Below are positions 48,765-59,600 of a DNA stretch of 64,000 bases, in pieces. Location of the stretch: positions 1 through 64,000 of the forward strand of contig NZ_FWER01000018.1 in assembly GCF_900169785.1 (NCBI RefSeq). Reading direction: 5' to 3'. The stretch is from Rhizobium sullae (GTDB lineage: Bacteria; Pseudomonadota; Alphaproteobacteria; Rhizobiales; Rhizobiaceae). Position numbers and translations under genes: made by a program. Every line of letters starts with the position of its first letter. Position 1 is the stretch's first letter. Under the pieces are notes generated by a model, which did not search any database, was not told the DNA's origin, and was given only the letters and a program-made list of their open reading frames with translations.

Positions 48765-49862
48765 ATGGCTCCCTTTCTACGCATCCTCGGCATCGAAACA
48801 AGCTGCGACGAGACTGCCGCGGCTGTGGTCGAGCGCGATGCGGACGGGCGCTCGAAGGTGCTTTCCGACGTCGTCTTGAGCCAGTTGGACGAGCATAGCG
48901 CCTATGGCGGCGTGGTACCAGAGATAGCCGCGCGCGCTCATGTCGAGGCGCTCGATACGCTGATCGACGAGGCGTTGCAGCGCGCCAATGTGTCGCTCTC
49001 CGACGTCGATGCGATTGCCGCCACCTCCGGGCCGGGATTGATCGGTGGGCTGCTCGTCGGATTGATGACGGGCAAAGCGATCGCCAAGGCCACCGGCAAG
49101 CCGCTTTATGCCGTGAACCATCTCGAAGGCCATGCGCTGACGGCCCGGTTGACGGACGGGCTCTCCTTTCCTTATCTCATGCTGCTCGTGTCCGGCGGCC
49201 ATACGCAGCTCATCCTCGTGCGCGGCATTGGCCAATACGAACGCTGGGGAACGACGATCGACGATGCGCTCGGCGAGGCCTTTGATAAGACCGCGAAGCT
49301 GCTCGGGCTGCCTTATCCGGGCGGGCCACAGGTGGAAGAGGCGGCGAAGAACGGCAATCCGGACCGCTTTGATTTCCCGCGGCCGCTCGTCGGTGAAACG
49401 CGGCTCGATTTCTCCTTTTCGGGCTTGAAGACGGCGGTCCGGCAGGCAGCAACGGATATCGCGCCGCTCACGGATCAGGATGTCGCCGATATATGCGCCT
49501 CGTTCCAGAAGGCGATTTCGAGAACGCTGAGAGATCGCATCGGCCGTGGATTGCAGCGGTTTAAGGCGGAATTCCCGCAGCTGAACAGGAAGCCGGCCTT
49601 GGTCGTTGCGGGCGGCGTCGCCGCCAATCTGGAAGTGCGTGGTACGCTGCAGGCCCTCTGCGACAAACACGGCTTCCGATTCATCGCGCCGCCGCTGAGA
49701 TTGTGCACCGACAATGCGGTGATGATTGCCTGGGCAGGGCTCGAGCGCATGGCGACGGGCGTTGCGCCGGATGACCTCGATGTGCAACCGCGGTCGCGCT
49801 GGCCGCTGGATTCGAATGCGGAAGCGCTGGTTCACTACGGAAAGCGGGGGGCAAAGGCATGA
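48765..49862 (+). CDS. tsaD: tRNA N6-adenosine threonylcarbamoyltransferase TsaD
   Basis: 365-residue ASKHA-family enzyme that transfers threonylcarbamoyl to A37 of ANN-decoding tRNAs, giving t6A. Metal-binding histidines are visible in [12 protein letters not shown] and [12 protein letters not shown], with [13 protein letters not shown] at the N-terminus and FSGLKTAV downstream. The product is the substrate base for MtaB. Its stop overlaps the gpsA start (ATGA). Confidence 0.96.
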   Translation: MAPFLRILGIETSCDETAAAVVERDADGRSKVLSDVVLSQLDEHSAYGGVVPEIAARAHVEALDTLIDEALQRANVSLSDVDAIAATSGPGLIGGLLVGLMTGKAIAKATGKPLYAVNHLEGHALTARLTDGLSFPYLMLLVSGGHTQLILVRGIGQYERWGTTIDDALGEAFDKTAKLLGLPYPGGPQVEEAAKNGNPDRFDFPRPLVGETRLDFSFSGLKTAVRQAATDIAPLTDQDVADICASFQKAISRTLRDRIGRGLQRFKAEFPQLNRKPALVVAGGVAANLEVRGTLQALCDKHGFRFIAPPLRLCTDNAVMIAWAGLERMATGVAPDDLDVQPRSRWPLDSNAEALVHYGKRGAKA

Positions 49863-50842
49863 GCGAACAGATTGCCGTCGTTGGCGCAGGCGCTTTCGGA
49901 ACGGCGCTTGCCTCCGTCGTTGCGCTCACCGGCCGCAACCAGGTCACTCTTGTCGGCCGTAATCCCTCGCTGATTGCCGACCTGAAGGCCGAACGGCTGC
50001 ATGATGCGGTTCTCCCGGGCATCGAGCTGCCGGACGCTCTGGAGTTTTCGGCAGAGCCTGATTCAATCGGCGATGCGGATATCGTGCTTTTTGCCATGCC
50101 GTCGCAGGCGCAGGCGGATGCCGCCCGGCAGTACGGCGCTCATCTCGCTAAGGACGCGATCGTCGTAACATGTGCCAAGGGCATCGAGCGGGCGACCGGC
50201 AACTTGTTGACCGACATGCTGGAGCGCGAATTGCCGCAGCATCGCGTCGCAGTGCTTTCAGGGCCAGGTTTTGCGGCTGATATTGCCAAAGGGTTGCCGA
50301 CCGCTATGGTACTTGCGGCATCGGAGGTGGCTGTTGCCGAGCGGCTGGCTCAGGCGATTTCGGGCAGAACCTTCCGGCTCTATCCGTCGTCCGACCGTAT
50401 CGGCGTGCAGCTTGGTGGTGCGCTGAAGAATGTATTGGCGATCGCCTGTGGTATCGTCGAAGGCTGCGGCATTGGCGATTCTGCGCGTGCGGCGCTGATT
50501 GCGCGCGGGCTGGCGGAGATGTCGCGCCTCATCGTCGCCAAGGGCGGGCAGGCCGATACGGCGCGCGGGCTTTCCGGGCTTGGCGATCTCGTCTTGACTG
50601 CGACGAGCCATCAGTCGCGCAATCTGCGCTTCGGTATTGCGCTCGGCCGTGGCGAAAAGGCCGATCCTTTGCAAGGCGAGTTGGTGGAAGGTGCATTTGC
50701 CGCCGCCGTCGCCTCGCGGCTGGCGGAAGAGCTCGGCATCGCGATGCCGATCACGGACGCCGTCTCTGCGATCATCGAAGGCAAACTCGGCATCACCGAG
50801 GCCATCGAGCAATTGATGACACGTCCGATCACGACCGAATAG
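49859..50842 (+). CDS. gpsA: Glycerol-3-phosphate dehydrogenase (NAD(P)+)
   Basis: 327-residue enzyme that reduces dihydroxyacetone phosphate to glycerol 3-phosphate for phospholipid synthesis. It has the nucleotide motif [15 protein letters not shown] (about 6-20), the AKGIERATG segment, PGFAADIA, and the [13 protein letters not shown] region with the catalytic lysine. The ATG overlaps the tsaD stop. A YciI gene follows 9 bp later. Confidence 0.95.
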   Translation: MSEQIAVVGAGAFGTALASVVALTGRNQVTLVGRNPSLIADLKAERLHDAVLPGIELPDALEFSAEPDSIGDADIVLFAMPSQAQADAARQYGAHLAKDAIVVTCAKGIERATGNLLTDMLERELPQHRVAVLSGPGFAADIAKGLPTAMVLAASEVAVAERLAQAISGRTFRLYPSSDRIGVQLGGALKNVLAIACGIVEGCGIGDSARAALIARGLAEMSRLIVAKGGQADTARGLSGLGDLVLTATSHQSRNLRFGIALGRGEKADPLQGELVEGAFAAAVASRLAEELGIAMPITDAVSAIIEGKLGITEAIEQLMTRPITTE

Positions 50843-50851
50843 GAGAGAGAC

Positions 50852-51145
50852 ATGCTTTTCGCCCTTCTCTGCAAGGACAAGCCGGGGCATCTCAATGTGC
50901 GCATGGAGACACGTGCTACACATTTGGAGTATTTGAATAAGCTGAATGCCGAAGGCAGGCTCAGCCTGGCCGGACCGTTCCTCGACGGCGAAGGCAAGCC
51001 CTGCGGCAGTCTGGTAATCGTGAAAGCCGAGACGGCCGAGGAAGCCAAGGCGCTCGCCGATGCCGACCCCTATGCGAAGGCCGGTCTTTTCGAGAGCGTC
51101 GAGATCAAGCCCTTCAACTGGGTCTTCAACAATCCGGAGGCATAA
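50852..51145 (+). CDS. YciI family protein
   Basis: 97-residue ferredoxin-like-fold protein of the YciI family, with the conserved RATHLEYL segment (His about 24) and the ADADPYAKAGLFESVEI segment. Relatives include putative dehalogenase/lactonase-type enzymes, but function here is unknown. It lies between gpsA and the EVE-domain gene in a compact plus-strand run. Confidence 0.87.
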   Translation: MLFALLCKDKPGHLNVRMETRATHLEYLNKLNAEGRLSLAGPFLDGEGKPCGSLVIVKAETAEEAKALADADPYAKAGLFESVEIKPFNWVFNNPEA

Positions 51146-51148
51146 GGA

Positions 51149-51580
51149 ATGGCCCATTGGCTCTATAAATCCGAACCGTCTTCCTGGTCCTGGGAGCAGC
51201 AGAAGGCCGCAGGCGAAAAAGGCACGGAGTGGACGGGCGTTCGCAATTATCTCGCCCGCAACAACATGCGCGCCATGCAGATCGGCGACAAGGGCTTCTT
51301 CTATCACTCGAATGACGGCCTGGAGGTCGTCGGCATCGTCGAGGTCTGCGCGTTGTCGCATCCGGACTCGACGGCGAAGGGCGACGATCGCTGGGATTGC
51401 GTCGATATCCGCGCCGTGCGCGATATGCCGAAGCCGGTGACGCTGAAGGATGTCAAGGCGAACGAAAAGCTCTCGAAGATGGCGCTGGTGACGTCGATGC
51501 GCCTTTCGGTCCAACCGGTGACAGACGACGAGTGGCTCGAAGTCTGCCGAATGGGCGGCCTCGACAATCCACCGCGCTGA
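51149..51580 (+). CDS. EVE domain protein
   Basis: 143-residue EVE-domain protein. This fold (PUA-like) binds modified bases in DNA or RNA. The N-terminus HWLYKSEP-x-x-WSWEQQ, the GVRNYLARNNMRAMQIGD segment (about 31-48) and the FYHS motif are typical. It starts four bases after the YciI stop and is probably in the tsaD operon, which fits a link with modified nucleic acids. Confidence 0.92.
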   Translation: MAHWLYKSEPSSWSWEQQKAAGEKGTEWTGVRNYLARNNMRAMQIGDKGFFYHSNDGLEVVGIVEVCALSHPDSTAKGDDRWDCVDIRAVRDMPKPVTLKDVKANEKLSKMALVTSMRLSVQPVTDDEWLEVCRMGGLDNPPR

Positions 51581-51586
51581 CCGCCT

Positions 51587-52234
51587 TTGAAGACAGATCC
51601 CGAAATCTTCATCCGCGCCAATACGAGTCTGATTGCGCCGCCGCATGTGCCGGAGATCCGGTTACATCTGGCGAGCGAAGTGCATGAGCTTTGGCTCAAG
51701 ACGGAAGAGGAACTGGTGGAGATCGGCCTGCCGCCGCCGTTTTGGGCTTTTGCCTGGGCAGGCGGACAGGGGCTTGCGCGTTATATTCTCGATCATCCGG
51801 AGACGATGCAGAATAAGCGCGTTTTCGATTTTGCAACAGGCTCGGGGCTCGTCGCGATTGCGGCGAAGATGGCGGGTGCGGCGGCGGTGAAGGCGGCGGA
51901 TATCGATCCGTGGGCTGAGACGGCCGTGCTGCTTAATGCTGTTGCCAATGGGGTCTCGATTGATTTCGATGGCGCCGATTTCGTCGGCCAACCTGTCGAT
52001 GCCGATATCGTTCTGGCGGGCGACGTGTTCTATGACCGCGTCTTCGCGAACGCCCTCGTTCCGTGGTTCGAACGGCTGGCCAGCGAAGGCAAGGAGGTCT
52101 TGGTCGGCGATCCGGGACGCGCCTATCTGCCAAAGGAGCGGCTGGAGTTTTGCGCCATCTACCAAGTGCCCGTAACGCGGGCGCTCGAGGATAGCGAGAT
52201 CAAGAAGACGACGGTCTGGCGATTCAGGGCCTGA
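51587..52234 (+). CDS. METTL20-type (ETFBKMT) protein-lysine methyltransferase
   Basis: 215-residue class I methyltransferase. The PPPFWAFAWAGGQGLARYILDHP region (about 48-70, here split as PPPFW and WAGGQGLARY), motif I FDFATGSGLVAIAA (about 81-94) and the AGDVFYD motif (about 142-148) match the METTL20/ETFBKMT family. An Agrobacterium homologue is reported to methylate lysines of electron-transfer flavoprotein beta and of ribosomal protein L7/L12. It begins with TTG at 51587, six bases past the EVE stop. Its 3' end overlaps the convergent secreted-protein gene by 11 bp. Confidence 0.85.
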   Translation: MKTDPEIFIRANTSLIAPPHVPEIRLHLASEVHELWLKTEEELVEIGLPPPFWAFAWAGGQGLARYILDHPETMQNKRVFDFATGSGLVAIAAKMAGAAAVKAADIDPWAETAVLLNAVANGVSIDFDGADFVGQPVDADIVLAGDVFYDRVFANALVPWFERLASEGKEVLVGDPGRAYLPKERLEFCAIYQVPVTRALEDSEIKKTTVWRFRA

Positions 52235-52685
52235 TGACGCAGACGCCGGCCTCGTAGCTGCAGGGGTCGCCCTGGACGGCGACGTCGATCACCTTGGCCT
52301 TGGCTGCAAGCGGCGCGGCCTGCGGCACGCCGTAGGTCTCATAGCCGTCGACGCCGAAATAGGTGCCGCCTTCCGTCTCGTAGCCATAAGTGCCGCCGTA
52401 AACGCCGCTGTAGGCATGGCGGGAGAGCTGCGGCGATGCAGCGATAACGCTGCGGATACCGTAGCCGTTCGATGACGGCGAGAAATGCTTGAGGCGAACA
52501 TGGCGGTTATGACCGTGATGGTGACGGCGATCGCCGAACCAGGGCTTGGCAATATTTGCCCACTTGGCGCTGCTTGCCCAATGGATCGTGCCGCGATGAT
52601 GCCGGTGGCGCTCGCCGGCCACGGCCGGAAGCGCAATTAGAGCACATAACAGGAGCGAAACGACTTTCGAGATGCGCTGGAACAT
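52224..52685 (-). CDS. Secreted His/Gly/Tyr-rich hypothetical protein
   Basis: 153-residue small exported protein. The signal peptide is clear (hydrophobic about 8-21, ending AVA-GE), then a His/Arg-rich segment (about 24-64, with RHRHHRG and RRHHHGHNRHVR runs), a Gly/Tyr-rich middle, and a C-terminal Cys pair (DPCSYEAGVCVIRP). No family is recognised. The His-rich part could bind metal. A full CtrA-type box lies 29 bp before its start. Its 3' end overlaps the methyltransferase gene by 11 bp. Confidence 0.8.
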   Translation of the reverse strand: MFQRISKVVSLLLCALIALPAVAGERHRHHRGTIHWASSAKWANIAKPWFGDRRHHHGHNRHVRLKHFSPSSNGYGIRSVIAASPQLSRHAYSGVYGGTYGYETEGGTYFGVDGYETYGVPQAAPLAAKAKVIDVAVQGDPCSYEAGVCVIRP

Positions 52686-53001
52686 GGGACGTCAGCCTCC
52701 GGAAACTCGGCCATTAACAAATCGTTAACGCCAGCTTGCGTCAAAACTACCCCTCTGTCCACTTGAGCGATGAAAAATCAGGATAAAATTTGAGCCGAAA
52801 AGGCCAGTTTCCATTTCCGGCAACTTCCCGGTAACGCGAATCGATTAAATTAAAAGCAGACAGCAATTGTGCTTGTCGTCGGGGGTTTCGGTGATTAAAC
52901 GTCGCCGTTGATGCAACGCACACAGACAAATTTGTCATTCCTGTGGTTGCCTCGAAATGCTCCGAAATTCGGGAGCGCAGAGAAGACGCCGCGAGGTTCT
53001 G
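52686..53001. other. Divergent intergenic region before sdhC
   Basis: About 316 bp between the secreted-protein gene and sdhC. It holds the CtrA-type box at 52714-52729 (near the secreted-protein start), AT-rich DNA around 52790-52860, and a perfect 12-bp palindrome GACAAATTTGTC (52925-52936) 65 bp before sdhC, a possible operator for sdh. No gene or T-run terminator is seen. Confidence 0.55.
52714..52729. promoter_or_regulatory. CtrA-type box upstream of the secreted-protein gene
   Basis: TTAACAAATCGTTAAC: TTAA, seven bases, TTAAC, exactly the full CtrA consensus spacing, and nearly symmetric so it reads on both strands. It sits 29 bp before the start codon at 52685. Confidence 0.55.
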
Positions 53002-53397
53002 ATGGCGAATGTGACAAATAACCGGCCTCTGTCGCCGCATTTGCAAGTTTATAAACTTATTCCTACCATGGTCATGTCGATCGTCCATCGTATCACCGGC
53101 ACCGCTCTTTATTTCGGCACGCTGCTGGTCGCCTGGTGGCTGATTGCGGCTGCGACCGGCCAGGCTTATTACGACTGGGTGAATTGGGTACTCGGCAGCC
53201 TCATCGGCAAGGTCGTCCTGCTTGGTTACACCTGGGCACTGCTTCACCACATGCTCGGCGGCCTGCGCCACTTGCTGTGGGACCTCGGCCATGGTTTCGG
53301 CAAGGAATTCTCCACCAAGCTCGCCATCGCCAATATCATCGGATCGCTCTGTCTTACCGTGTTGGTCTGGGTGATCGGCTTTATCATTCGCTTCTGA
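53002..53397 (+). CDS. sdhC: Succinate dehydrogenase, cytochrome b556 subunit
   Basis: 131-residue membrane subunit of complex II that with SdhD anchors SdhAB and binds haem b and quinone. [26 protein letters not shown] and the histidine-containing [15 protein letters not shown] segment, plus three hydrophobic helices, identify it. The start at 53002 is chosen because upstream in-frame codons are not conserved. First gene of sdhCDAB. Confidence 0.95.
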   Translation: MANVTNNRPLSPHLQVYKLIPTMVMSIVHRITGTALYFGTLLVAWWLIAAATGQAYYDWVNWVLGSLIGKVVLLGYTWALLHHMLGGLRHLLWDLGHGFGKEFSTKLAIANIIGSLCLTVLVWVIGFIIRF

Positions 53398-53407
53398 GGT
53401 CGCTCAC

Positions 53408-53788
53408 ATGGATATGCGTACCCCTCTGGGTAAGGTTCGCGGCCTCGGTTCCGCCAAAGAAGGCACCGAACACTTCTGGCGTCAGCGCCTGACGGCTGTT
53501 GCCAACATCCCGCTCATCGTCTTCTTCGTCATCTTCATGATCGTTTATGCTGGCGCGCCTTATGCGGATGTCGTGCATGCGCTGTCGAACCCCTTCGTGG
53601 CGGTCATCATGGGGCTGATGGTGATTTCAGGCATCGTTCACATGCGTCTCGGCATGCAGGCCATCATCGAGGATTACGTGCACAGCGAAATCGGCAAGCT
53701 CGTCCTGCTGATGCTAAACACGTTTTTCGCGATCTTGGTCGCGGGGCTCTGTCTGTTTGCCATTCTGAAAATTGCTTTCGTAGGATAA
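53408..53788 (+). CDS. sdhD: Succinate dehydrogenase, hydrophobic membrane anchor
   Basis: 126-residue second membrane subunit. It has three hydrophobic helices, the [20 protein letters not shown] segment and the [15 protein letters not shown] region carrying the haem-ligand-type histidine. It starts 10 bp after sdhC and ends 7 bp before sdhA. Confidence 0.95.
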   Translation: MDMRTPLGKVRGLGSAKEGTEHFWRQRLTAVANIPLIVFFVIFMIVYAGAPYADVVHALSNPFVAVIMGLMVISGIVHMRLGMQAIIEDYVHSEIGKLVLLMLNTFFAILVAGLCLFAILKIAFVG

Positions 53789-53795
53789 CCGTATC

Positions 53796-55637
53796 ATGGC
53801 ACCGACTTCACCTGCTCAGAATGGGAAAGCCTACAAATATGTCGATCACTCCTATGACGTGATCGTCGTCGGCGCCGGCGGCGCCGGTCTTCGCGCCACG
53901 CTCGGAATGGCCGAACAGGGGTTCCGCACGGCCTGCATCACCAAAGTATTTCCGACCCGCTCGCACACCGTTGCGGCGCAGGGCGGCATTGCCGCCTCGT
54001 TGCAGAACATGACGCCGGACAGCTGGCAGTGGCACCTCTACGACACCGTCAAGGGTTCGGATTGGCTCGGCGACGTCGATGCCATGCAGTATCTCGCCAT
54101 GGAAGCGCCGAAGGCGGTCTATGAGCTCGAGCACTACGGCGTGCCTTTCTCGCGCAATGAGGAAGGCAAGATCTATCAGCGCCCGTTCGGCGGCCACATG
54201 CAGAACTACGGCGAAGGCCCGCCGGTGCAGCGCACCTGCGCCGTTGCCGACCGCACCGGCCACGCCATCCTGCACACGCTTTACGGCCAGTCGCTGCGCC
54301 ACAACGCTGAGTTCTTCGTCGAATATTTCGCACTCGACCTCATCATGTCGGAAGACGGCAATCGTTGCACTGGTGTTGTTGCCTGGTGCCTCGATGATGG
54401 CTCGATTCATCGCTTCGCGGCGAAGATGGTAGTGCTGGCGACCGGTGGCTATGGCCGCGCTTACTTCTCCGCGACCTCCGCCCATACCTGCACCGGTGAC
54501 GGCGGCGGCATGGTGGCGCGCGCAGGGCTTCCGCTGCAGGACATGGAGTTTGTGCAGTTCCATCCCACCGGCATCTACGGCTCCGGCTGTCTGATCACCG
54601 AAGGCGCGCGCGGGGAAGGCGGCTACCTGGTCAACTCCGAAGGCGAGCGCTTCATGGAGCGCTACGCGCCGTCGGCGAAGGACCTTGCCTCGCGCGATGT
54701 CGTCTCGCGCTGCATGACGCTGGAAATCCGCGAGGGCCGCGGTGTTGGCAAGAACAAGGATCATATCTTCCTGCATCTCGATCATCTCGATCCGGCCGTC
54801 CTGCACGAGCGCCTGCCGGGCATCTCCGAGAGCGCCAAGATCTTTGCCGGTGTCGATGTGACGCGCGAGCCGATCCCGGTCCTGCCGACCGTCCATTACA
54901 ACATGGGCGGCATTCCGACGAACTATTGGGGTGAGGTGCTCAATGCCGACAACGCCAATCCGGAACGCGTGATTCCCGGGCTGATGGCCGTCGGCGAAGC
55001 GGGCTGCGCTTCGGTGCATGGGGCCAACCGCCTCGGCTCGAACTCGCTGATCGACCTCGTCGTTTTTGGCCGCGCAGCGGCAATCCGTGCCAGCGAGGTC
55101 ATTGACCGCTCCGTATCGACCCCGCATCTGAATATAGCTGCCTGCGACAAGATCATGGATCGCTTCGACGGTCTTCGCCACGCCAATGGCGGAACGCCGA
55201 CGGCGTATCTGCGCGAGAAGATGCAGCGCGCCATGCAGGAAGACGCTGCCGTGTTCCGCACTCAGGAATCGCTGGAATCTGGCTGCCAGCGCATTTCGGC
55301 GATCTGGCAGGAAATGTCGGACATCAAGGTCACCGACCGTTCGATGATCTGGAATTCCGATCTCGTCGAGACGCTCGAATTGCAGAACTTGATGGCGAAT
55401 GCGATCACCACGATCTACGGCGCCGAGGCCCGCAAGGAAAGCCGCGGTTCGCATGCCCGTGAGGATTACACCGAAGGCGCATACGCTGGCCGCGACGACG
55501 TCAACTGGCGCAAGCACACGCTCGCCTGGGTCAACAATGCCGGCGAGGTCAAACTCGACTACCGCCCGGTTCACACCGAGCTCATCGCAGAAGGCATCGA
55601 TCCCAAGAAGATCGCGCCGAAGGCTCGCGTGTATTAA
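53796..55637 (+). CDS. sdhA: Succinate dehydrogenase flavoprotein subunit
   Basis: 613-residue flavoprotein that oxidises succinate to fumarate. The FAD-binding [15 protein letters not shown] motif (about 26-40), the [12 protein letters not shown] segment with the covalent-FAD histidine (near 60), the active-site [12 protein letters not shown] and the HRxG-type [18 protein letters not shown] segments are present. It belongs to complex II with SdhB, SdhC and SdhD. Confidence 0.97.
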   Translation: MAPTSPAQNGKAYKYVDHSYDVIVVGAGGAGLRATLGMAEQGFRTACITKVFPTRSHTVAAQGGIAASLQNMTPDSWQWHLYDTVKGSDWLGDVDAMQYLAMEAPKAVYELEHYGVPFSRNEEGKIYQRPFGGHMQNYGEGPPVQRTCAVADRTGHAILHTLYGQSLRHNAEFFVEYFALDLIMSEDGNRCTGVVAWCLDDGSIHRFAAKMVVLATGGYGRAYFSATSAHTCTGDGGGMVARAGLPLQDMEFVQFHPTGIYGSGCLITEGARGEGGYLVNSEGERFMERYAPSAKDLASRDVVSRCMTLEIREGRGVGKNKDHIFLHLDHLDPAVLHERLPGISESAKIFAGVDVTREPIPVLPTVHYNMGGIPTNYWGEVLNADNANPERVIPGLMAVGEAGCASVHGANRLGSNSLIDLVVFGRAAAIRASEVIDRSVSTPHLNIAACDKIMDRFDGLRHANGGTPTAYLREKMQRAMQEDAAVFRTQESLESGCQRISAIWQEMSDIKVTDRSMIWNSDLVETLELQNLMANAITTIYGAEARKESRGSHAREDYTEGAYAGRDDVNWRKHTLAWVNNAGEVKLDYRPVHTELIAEGIDPKKIAPKARVY

Positions 55638-55648
55638 GAGGACTGGAC

Positions 55649-56428
55649 ATGGTTGAACTCGCTCTCCCCAAGAACTCTCAGATGCGCGAAGGCAAGGTCT
55701 GGCCGAAGCCGGCGGGCGCAAAGAACGCCCGCGAATTCCGCGTCTACCGCTGGAGCCCGGATGACGGGCAGAACCCGTCGATCGACACCTTCTATATCGA
55801 TATCGACGACTGTGGCCCGATGGTGCTTGATGGCCTGCTCTACATCAAGAACAAGATCGATCCGACGCTGACGCTGCGCCGTTCCTGTCGTGAAGGCATC
55901 TGTGGTTCCTGCGCGATGAATATCGACGGCACGAACACGCTTGCCTGCACGAAGGGCATGGAGGAGATCAAGGGCACGGTGAAGATCTATCCGTTGCCGC
56001 ATTTGCCGGTGGTGAAGGATCTCGTTCCGGACCTGACGAATTTCTATGCGCAGCACCGCTCGATCGAACCCTGGCTGAAGACTATATCTCCGGCACCCGC
56101 CAAGGAGTGGAAGCAGAGCCACGAGGAACGCCAGAAGCTCGACGGCCTCTACGAGTGCATTCTCTGCGCCTGCTGCTCGACCTCTTGTCCGAGCTACTGG
56201 TGGAACGGCGACCGCTATCTCGGCCCGGCCGTCCTGCTGCAGGCTTATCGCTGGCTGATCGACTCCCGAGACGAGGCGACCGGCGAACGTCTCGACGACC
56301 TCGAAGATCCGTTCCGGCTTTACCGCTGCCACACGATCATGAACTGCGCGCAGACCTGCCCGAAAGGCCTCAATCCGGCAAAGGCTATTGCGGAGATCAA
56401 GAAGATGATGGTCGAGCGCCGGGTTTGA
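55649..56428 (+). CDS. sdhB: Succinate dehydrogenase iron-sulfur subunit
   Basis: 259-residue subunit carrying three clusters. The [2Fe-2S] motif is [18 protein letters not shown] with a further Cys in NTLACTKG; the [4Fe-4S] and [3Fe-4S] motifs are [15 protein letters not shown] and [17 protein letters not shown]. Last gene of the sdhCDAB cluster, 11 bp after sdhA. Confidence 0.97.
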   Translation: MVELALPKNSQMREGKVWPKPAGAKNAREFRVYRWSPDDGQNPSIDTFYIDIDDCGPMVLDGLLYIKNKIDPTLTLRRSCREGICGSCAMNIDGTNTLACTKGMEEIKGTVKIYPLPHLPVVKDLVPDLTNFYAQHRSIEPWLKTISPAPAKEWKQSHEERQKLDGLYECILCACCSTSCPSYWWNGDRYLGPAVLLQAYRWLIDSRDEATGERLDDLEDPFRLYRCHTIMNCAQTCPKGLNPAKAIAEIKKMMVERRV

Positions 56429-56448
56429 TAGCCGATGCTCGCCAATTG

Positions 56449-56490
56449 CCCGGCGCTCAGAGAGGCGGCGCCGGGTCTTACCGAGTTTTT
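56449..56490 (+). terminator. Possible weak terminator after sdhB
   Basis: A perfect 8-bp stem CCCGGCGC/GCGCCGGG with an 11-base loop, 20 bp after the sdhB stop. The T-tract (GAGTTTTT) starts about 10 bases past the stem, so termination may be inefficient. Confidence 0.5.
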
Positions 56491-56718
56491 GCCCCCACCG
56501 GTCCGAATCCGGCGAAAGATCGTGCAGATCATCACCTTGCTGACAAATTCTATCTGCAGGAAGTTCTCCGGCAGGCAAGTTGAATTGCTCCATTTCCGGC
56601 ATAAGTGTTGTCGCGAGCAATTTATGGCTGTGCCGACTTGATTAACTAAAGTGAAATACGTTAATTCGAAATTAGTCTGATGACCAATTCTGTGCTGCAA
56701 GAGCGGACAATCGGGAGC

Positions 56719-57231
56719 ATGATGATGCAGTTGCGATATGCGATGACGGGTGTGGCGGTTGTTCTGTCATTGGCGGGCTGCCAGCGCACGACATATGACA
56801 ATGCGAGTTACAGCTCGCCGGCACCGCTGACAGCGCAGCCTGTTCCTTCCGTCCAGGGCGGGCAGCTGCCGCCGCCTGCAGGCGCTTCGCAGTTTCCCGC
56901 CGCTCCGACGGCGGCGCCGGCGACTCCGGGCCAGCCGGGTGCCATGGCGGCCAATGCACTTGACGTCACCAAGGAATCCATGGTCGGCAGCTGGCGCGTC
57001 AACGGCAGCTGCGACATGTTCCTGACGCTCACTAATCTCGGCAGCGGCTCGCGCGGCGGCACGCGCGGCTGCGTCGGCGAGCTGACGGCGATGGGCTCTT
57101 GGGAAGTTGCAGGCAAGCAGGTTCTTCTCAAGGATCGCAGCGGCAACCCGATCGGCAGCGTCTACAAGACGGCCGACAACAGCTTCAGTGGCCAGACGAG
57201 CACTGGCCAGCCGATCACCCTCAGCCGGTAA
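56719..57231 (+). CDS. Omp19-like lipoprotein with protease-inhibitor (Inh) domain
   Basis: About 170-residue outer-membrane lipoprotein. The N-terminus has a hydrophobic segment ending in the lipobox LSLAGC, so the mature protein begins at that Cys (about residue 21). A Pro/Ala-rich linker (about 37-80) leads to a C-terminal [18 protein letters not shown] and [12 protein letters not shown] region of the Inh/Omp19 family, with a disulfide-type Cys pair. Brucella Omp19 inhibits proteases. Three consecutive ATG codons precede it; the third (56725) is best placed relative to GGGAG. Confidence 0.82.
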   Translation: MMMQLRYAMTGVAVVLSLAGCQRTTYDNASYSSPAPLTAQPVPSVQGGQLPPPAGASQFPAAPTAAPATPGQPGAMAANALDVTKESMVGSWRVNGSCDMFLTLTNLGSGSRGGTRGCVGELTAMGSWEVAGKQVLLKDRSGNPIGSVYKTADNSFSGQTSTGQPITLSR

Positions 57232-57277
57232 GACAACCGGCGGCCACCCCGCCGACGACGCCTAGGCGGACTTCTCC

Positions 57278-58441
57278 ATGCAGCCTATCCCCGATTATAC
57301 TTCGAGCGTCAGCGAGCACTTGAAATCGCTGACGGCTTCAGGCGCTCTCCAGATCGATTCAGCGCAGATGGATGTGGCAAAAAGCCTCGATCGGGTGCTT
57401 TTTGAACTGAAGCGCCGCCGCCCTGCTGCGAAATCCAGCTCGCTCGGCTGGCTCTTCGCTCCGAAGAAGAAGGCGGAGGATCACATCAAAGGGCTTTACA
57501 TTCATGGCAGCGTCGGCCGCGGCAAGACAATGCTGATGGATATCTTTTACGGGATGGCGCCCTGTTCGAAGAGACGCCGTGCGCACTTCCATGAGTTCAT
57601 GACCGATGTCCACAACCGCATCGCCGCGCACCGGCTCAAGCTGAAGAACGGCGAGATAAAGCAAGCCGATCCCGTGCCGCCGGTGGCGGCCGCACTTTAC
57701 GAGGAGGCCGAACTCCTCTGCTTCGACGAGTTTACGGTGACGGACATCGCTGATGCGATGATCCTCTCGAGGCTGTTCTCAGAGCTTTTTGCGCGCGGCT
57801 GCATGCTCATCGCGACCTCGAATGTCGAACCTGACAATCTCTACAAGGACGGCCTCAATCGCGGTCTCTTCCTGCCTTTCATCGGTCTCCTCAAGAAGAA
57901 TGTCGAGGTCGTGACGCTCGACTCCCCGACGGATTACCGGATGGAGAAGCTGAACAGCCAGCCCGTCTATCTGACGCCGATCGACGAGCGGACGGATATG
58001 GCGATGGATGCGTCCTGGGCGCAGGCGCTGCACGGGCGCAAGGCGCAGCCCCTCGATATTCCGATGAAAGGCCGCTCGATCCATGTGCCGCTCGCGGTCG
58101 ATCGCATGGCGCGCTTTTCCTTTGCCGATCTTTGCGAGAAGCCGCTCGGTGCTGCAGACTTTCTCGCAATCGCCAAGCGCTTTGATACGATTTTTGTCGA
58201 CCGCATCCCAAAACTGGGTCCGGACAAGCGGAACCAGGCGAAGCGACTCATCATTCTCGTCGATACGCTCTACGATCACGGCGTGCGGCTTCATGCGTCC
58301 GCAGCGGAAATGCCGGAAGATTTGCTGGTCGAACGGTGTGGGACGGAAGGCTTCGAATTCGATCGGACCGCCTCGCGCCTTTTCGAGATGCGCAGCGCAG
58401 AATATCTTGCAACGCACCATGAAAAGCATGCCGCCGAGTAA
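57278..58441 (+). CDS. zapE: Cell division protein ZapE (AFG1-like ATPase)
   Basis: 387-residue ATPase of the AFG1/ZapE family, linked to FtsZ-ring function under stress and low oxygen. Walker A GSVGRGKTML (about 76-85), the RRAHFHEFM segment, Walker B ELLCFDEFTVTDIADAM (about 146-162) and sensor ATSNV are present. Note that AFG1 in mitochondria serves respiratory-complex quality control; here zapE lies between sdhCDAB and mdh-sucCD. Confidence 0.92.
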   Translation: MQPIPDYTSSVSEHLKSLTASGALQIDSAQMDVAKSLDRVLFELKRRRPAAKSSSLGWLFAPKKKAEDHIKGLYIHGSVGRGKTMLMDIFYGMAPCSKRRRAHFHEFMTDVHNRIAAHRLKLKNGEIKQADPVPPVAAALYEEAELLCFDEFTVTDIADAMILSRLFSELFARGCMLIATSNVEPDNLYKDGLNRGLFLPFIGLLKKNVEVVTLDSPTDYRMEKLNSQPVYLTPIDERTDMAMDASWAQALHGRKAQPLDIPMKGRSIHVPLAVDRMARFSFADLCEKPLGAADFLAIAKRFDTIFVDRIPKLGPDKRNQAKRLIILVDTLYDHGVRLHASAAEMPEDLLVERCGTEGFEFDRTASRLFEMRSAEYLATHHEKHAAE

Positions 58442-58543
58442 CAATTTGGTGACGAAATATTTTACGTTTACGTAAGTATTTTTATATCTAAACGATTGAA
58501 ATTGCTGCAGCAAAAATAACACGTTGCCATTTTTTGGCTTTGA

Positions 58544-59581
<1,038 letters not shown>

Positions 59582-59600
59582 TCGAAACAGGGATAAACCC

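Noticed and set aside
53808-55721. 637-codon open frame opposite sdhA
   Set aside because: Antisense reading of a strongly identified gene; no recognisable domain.
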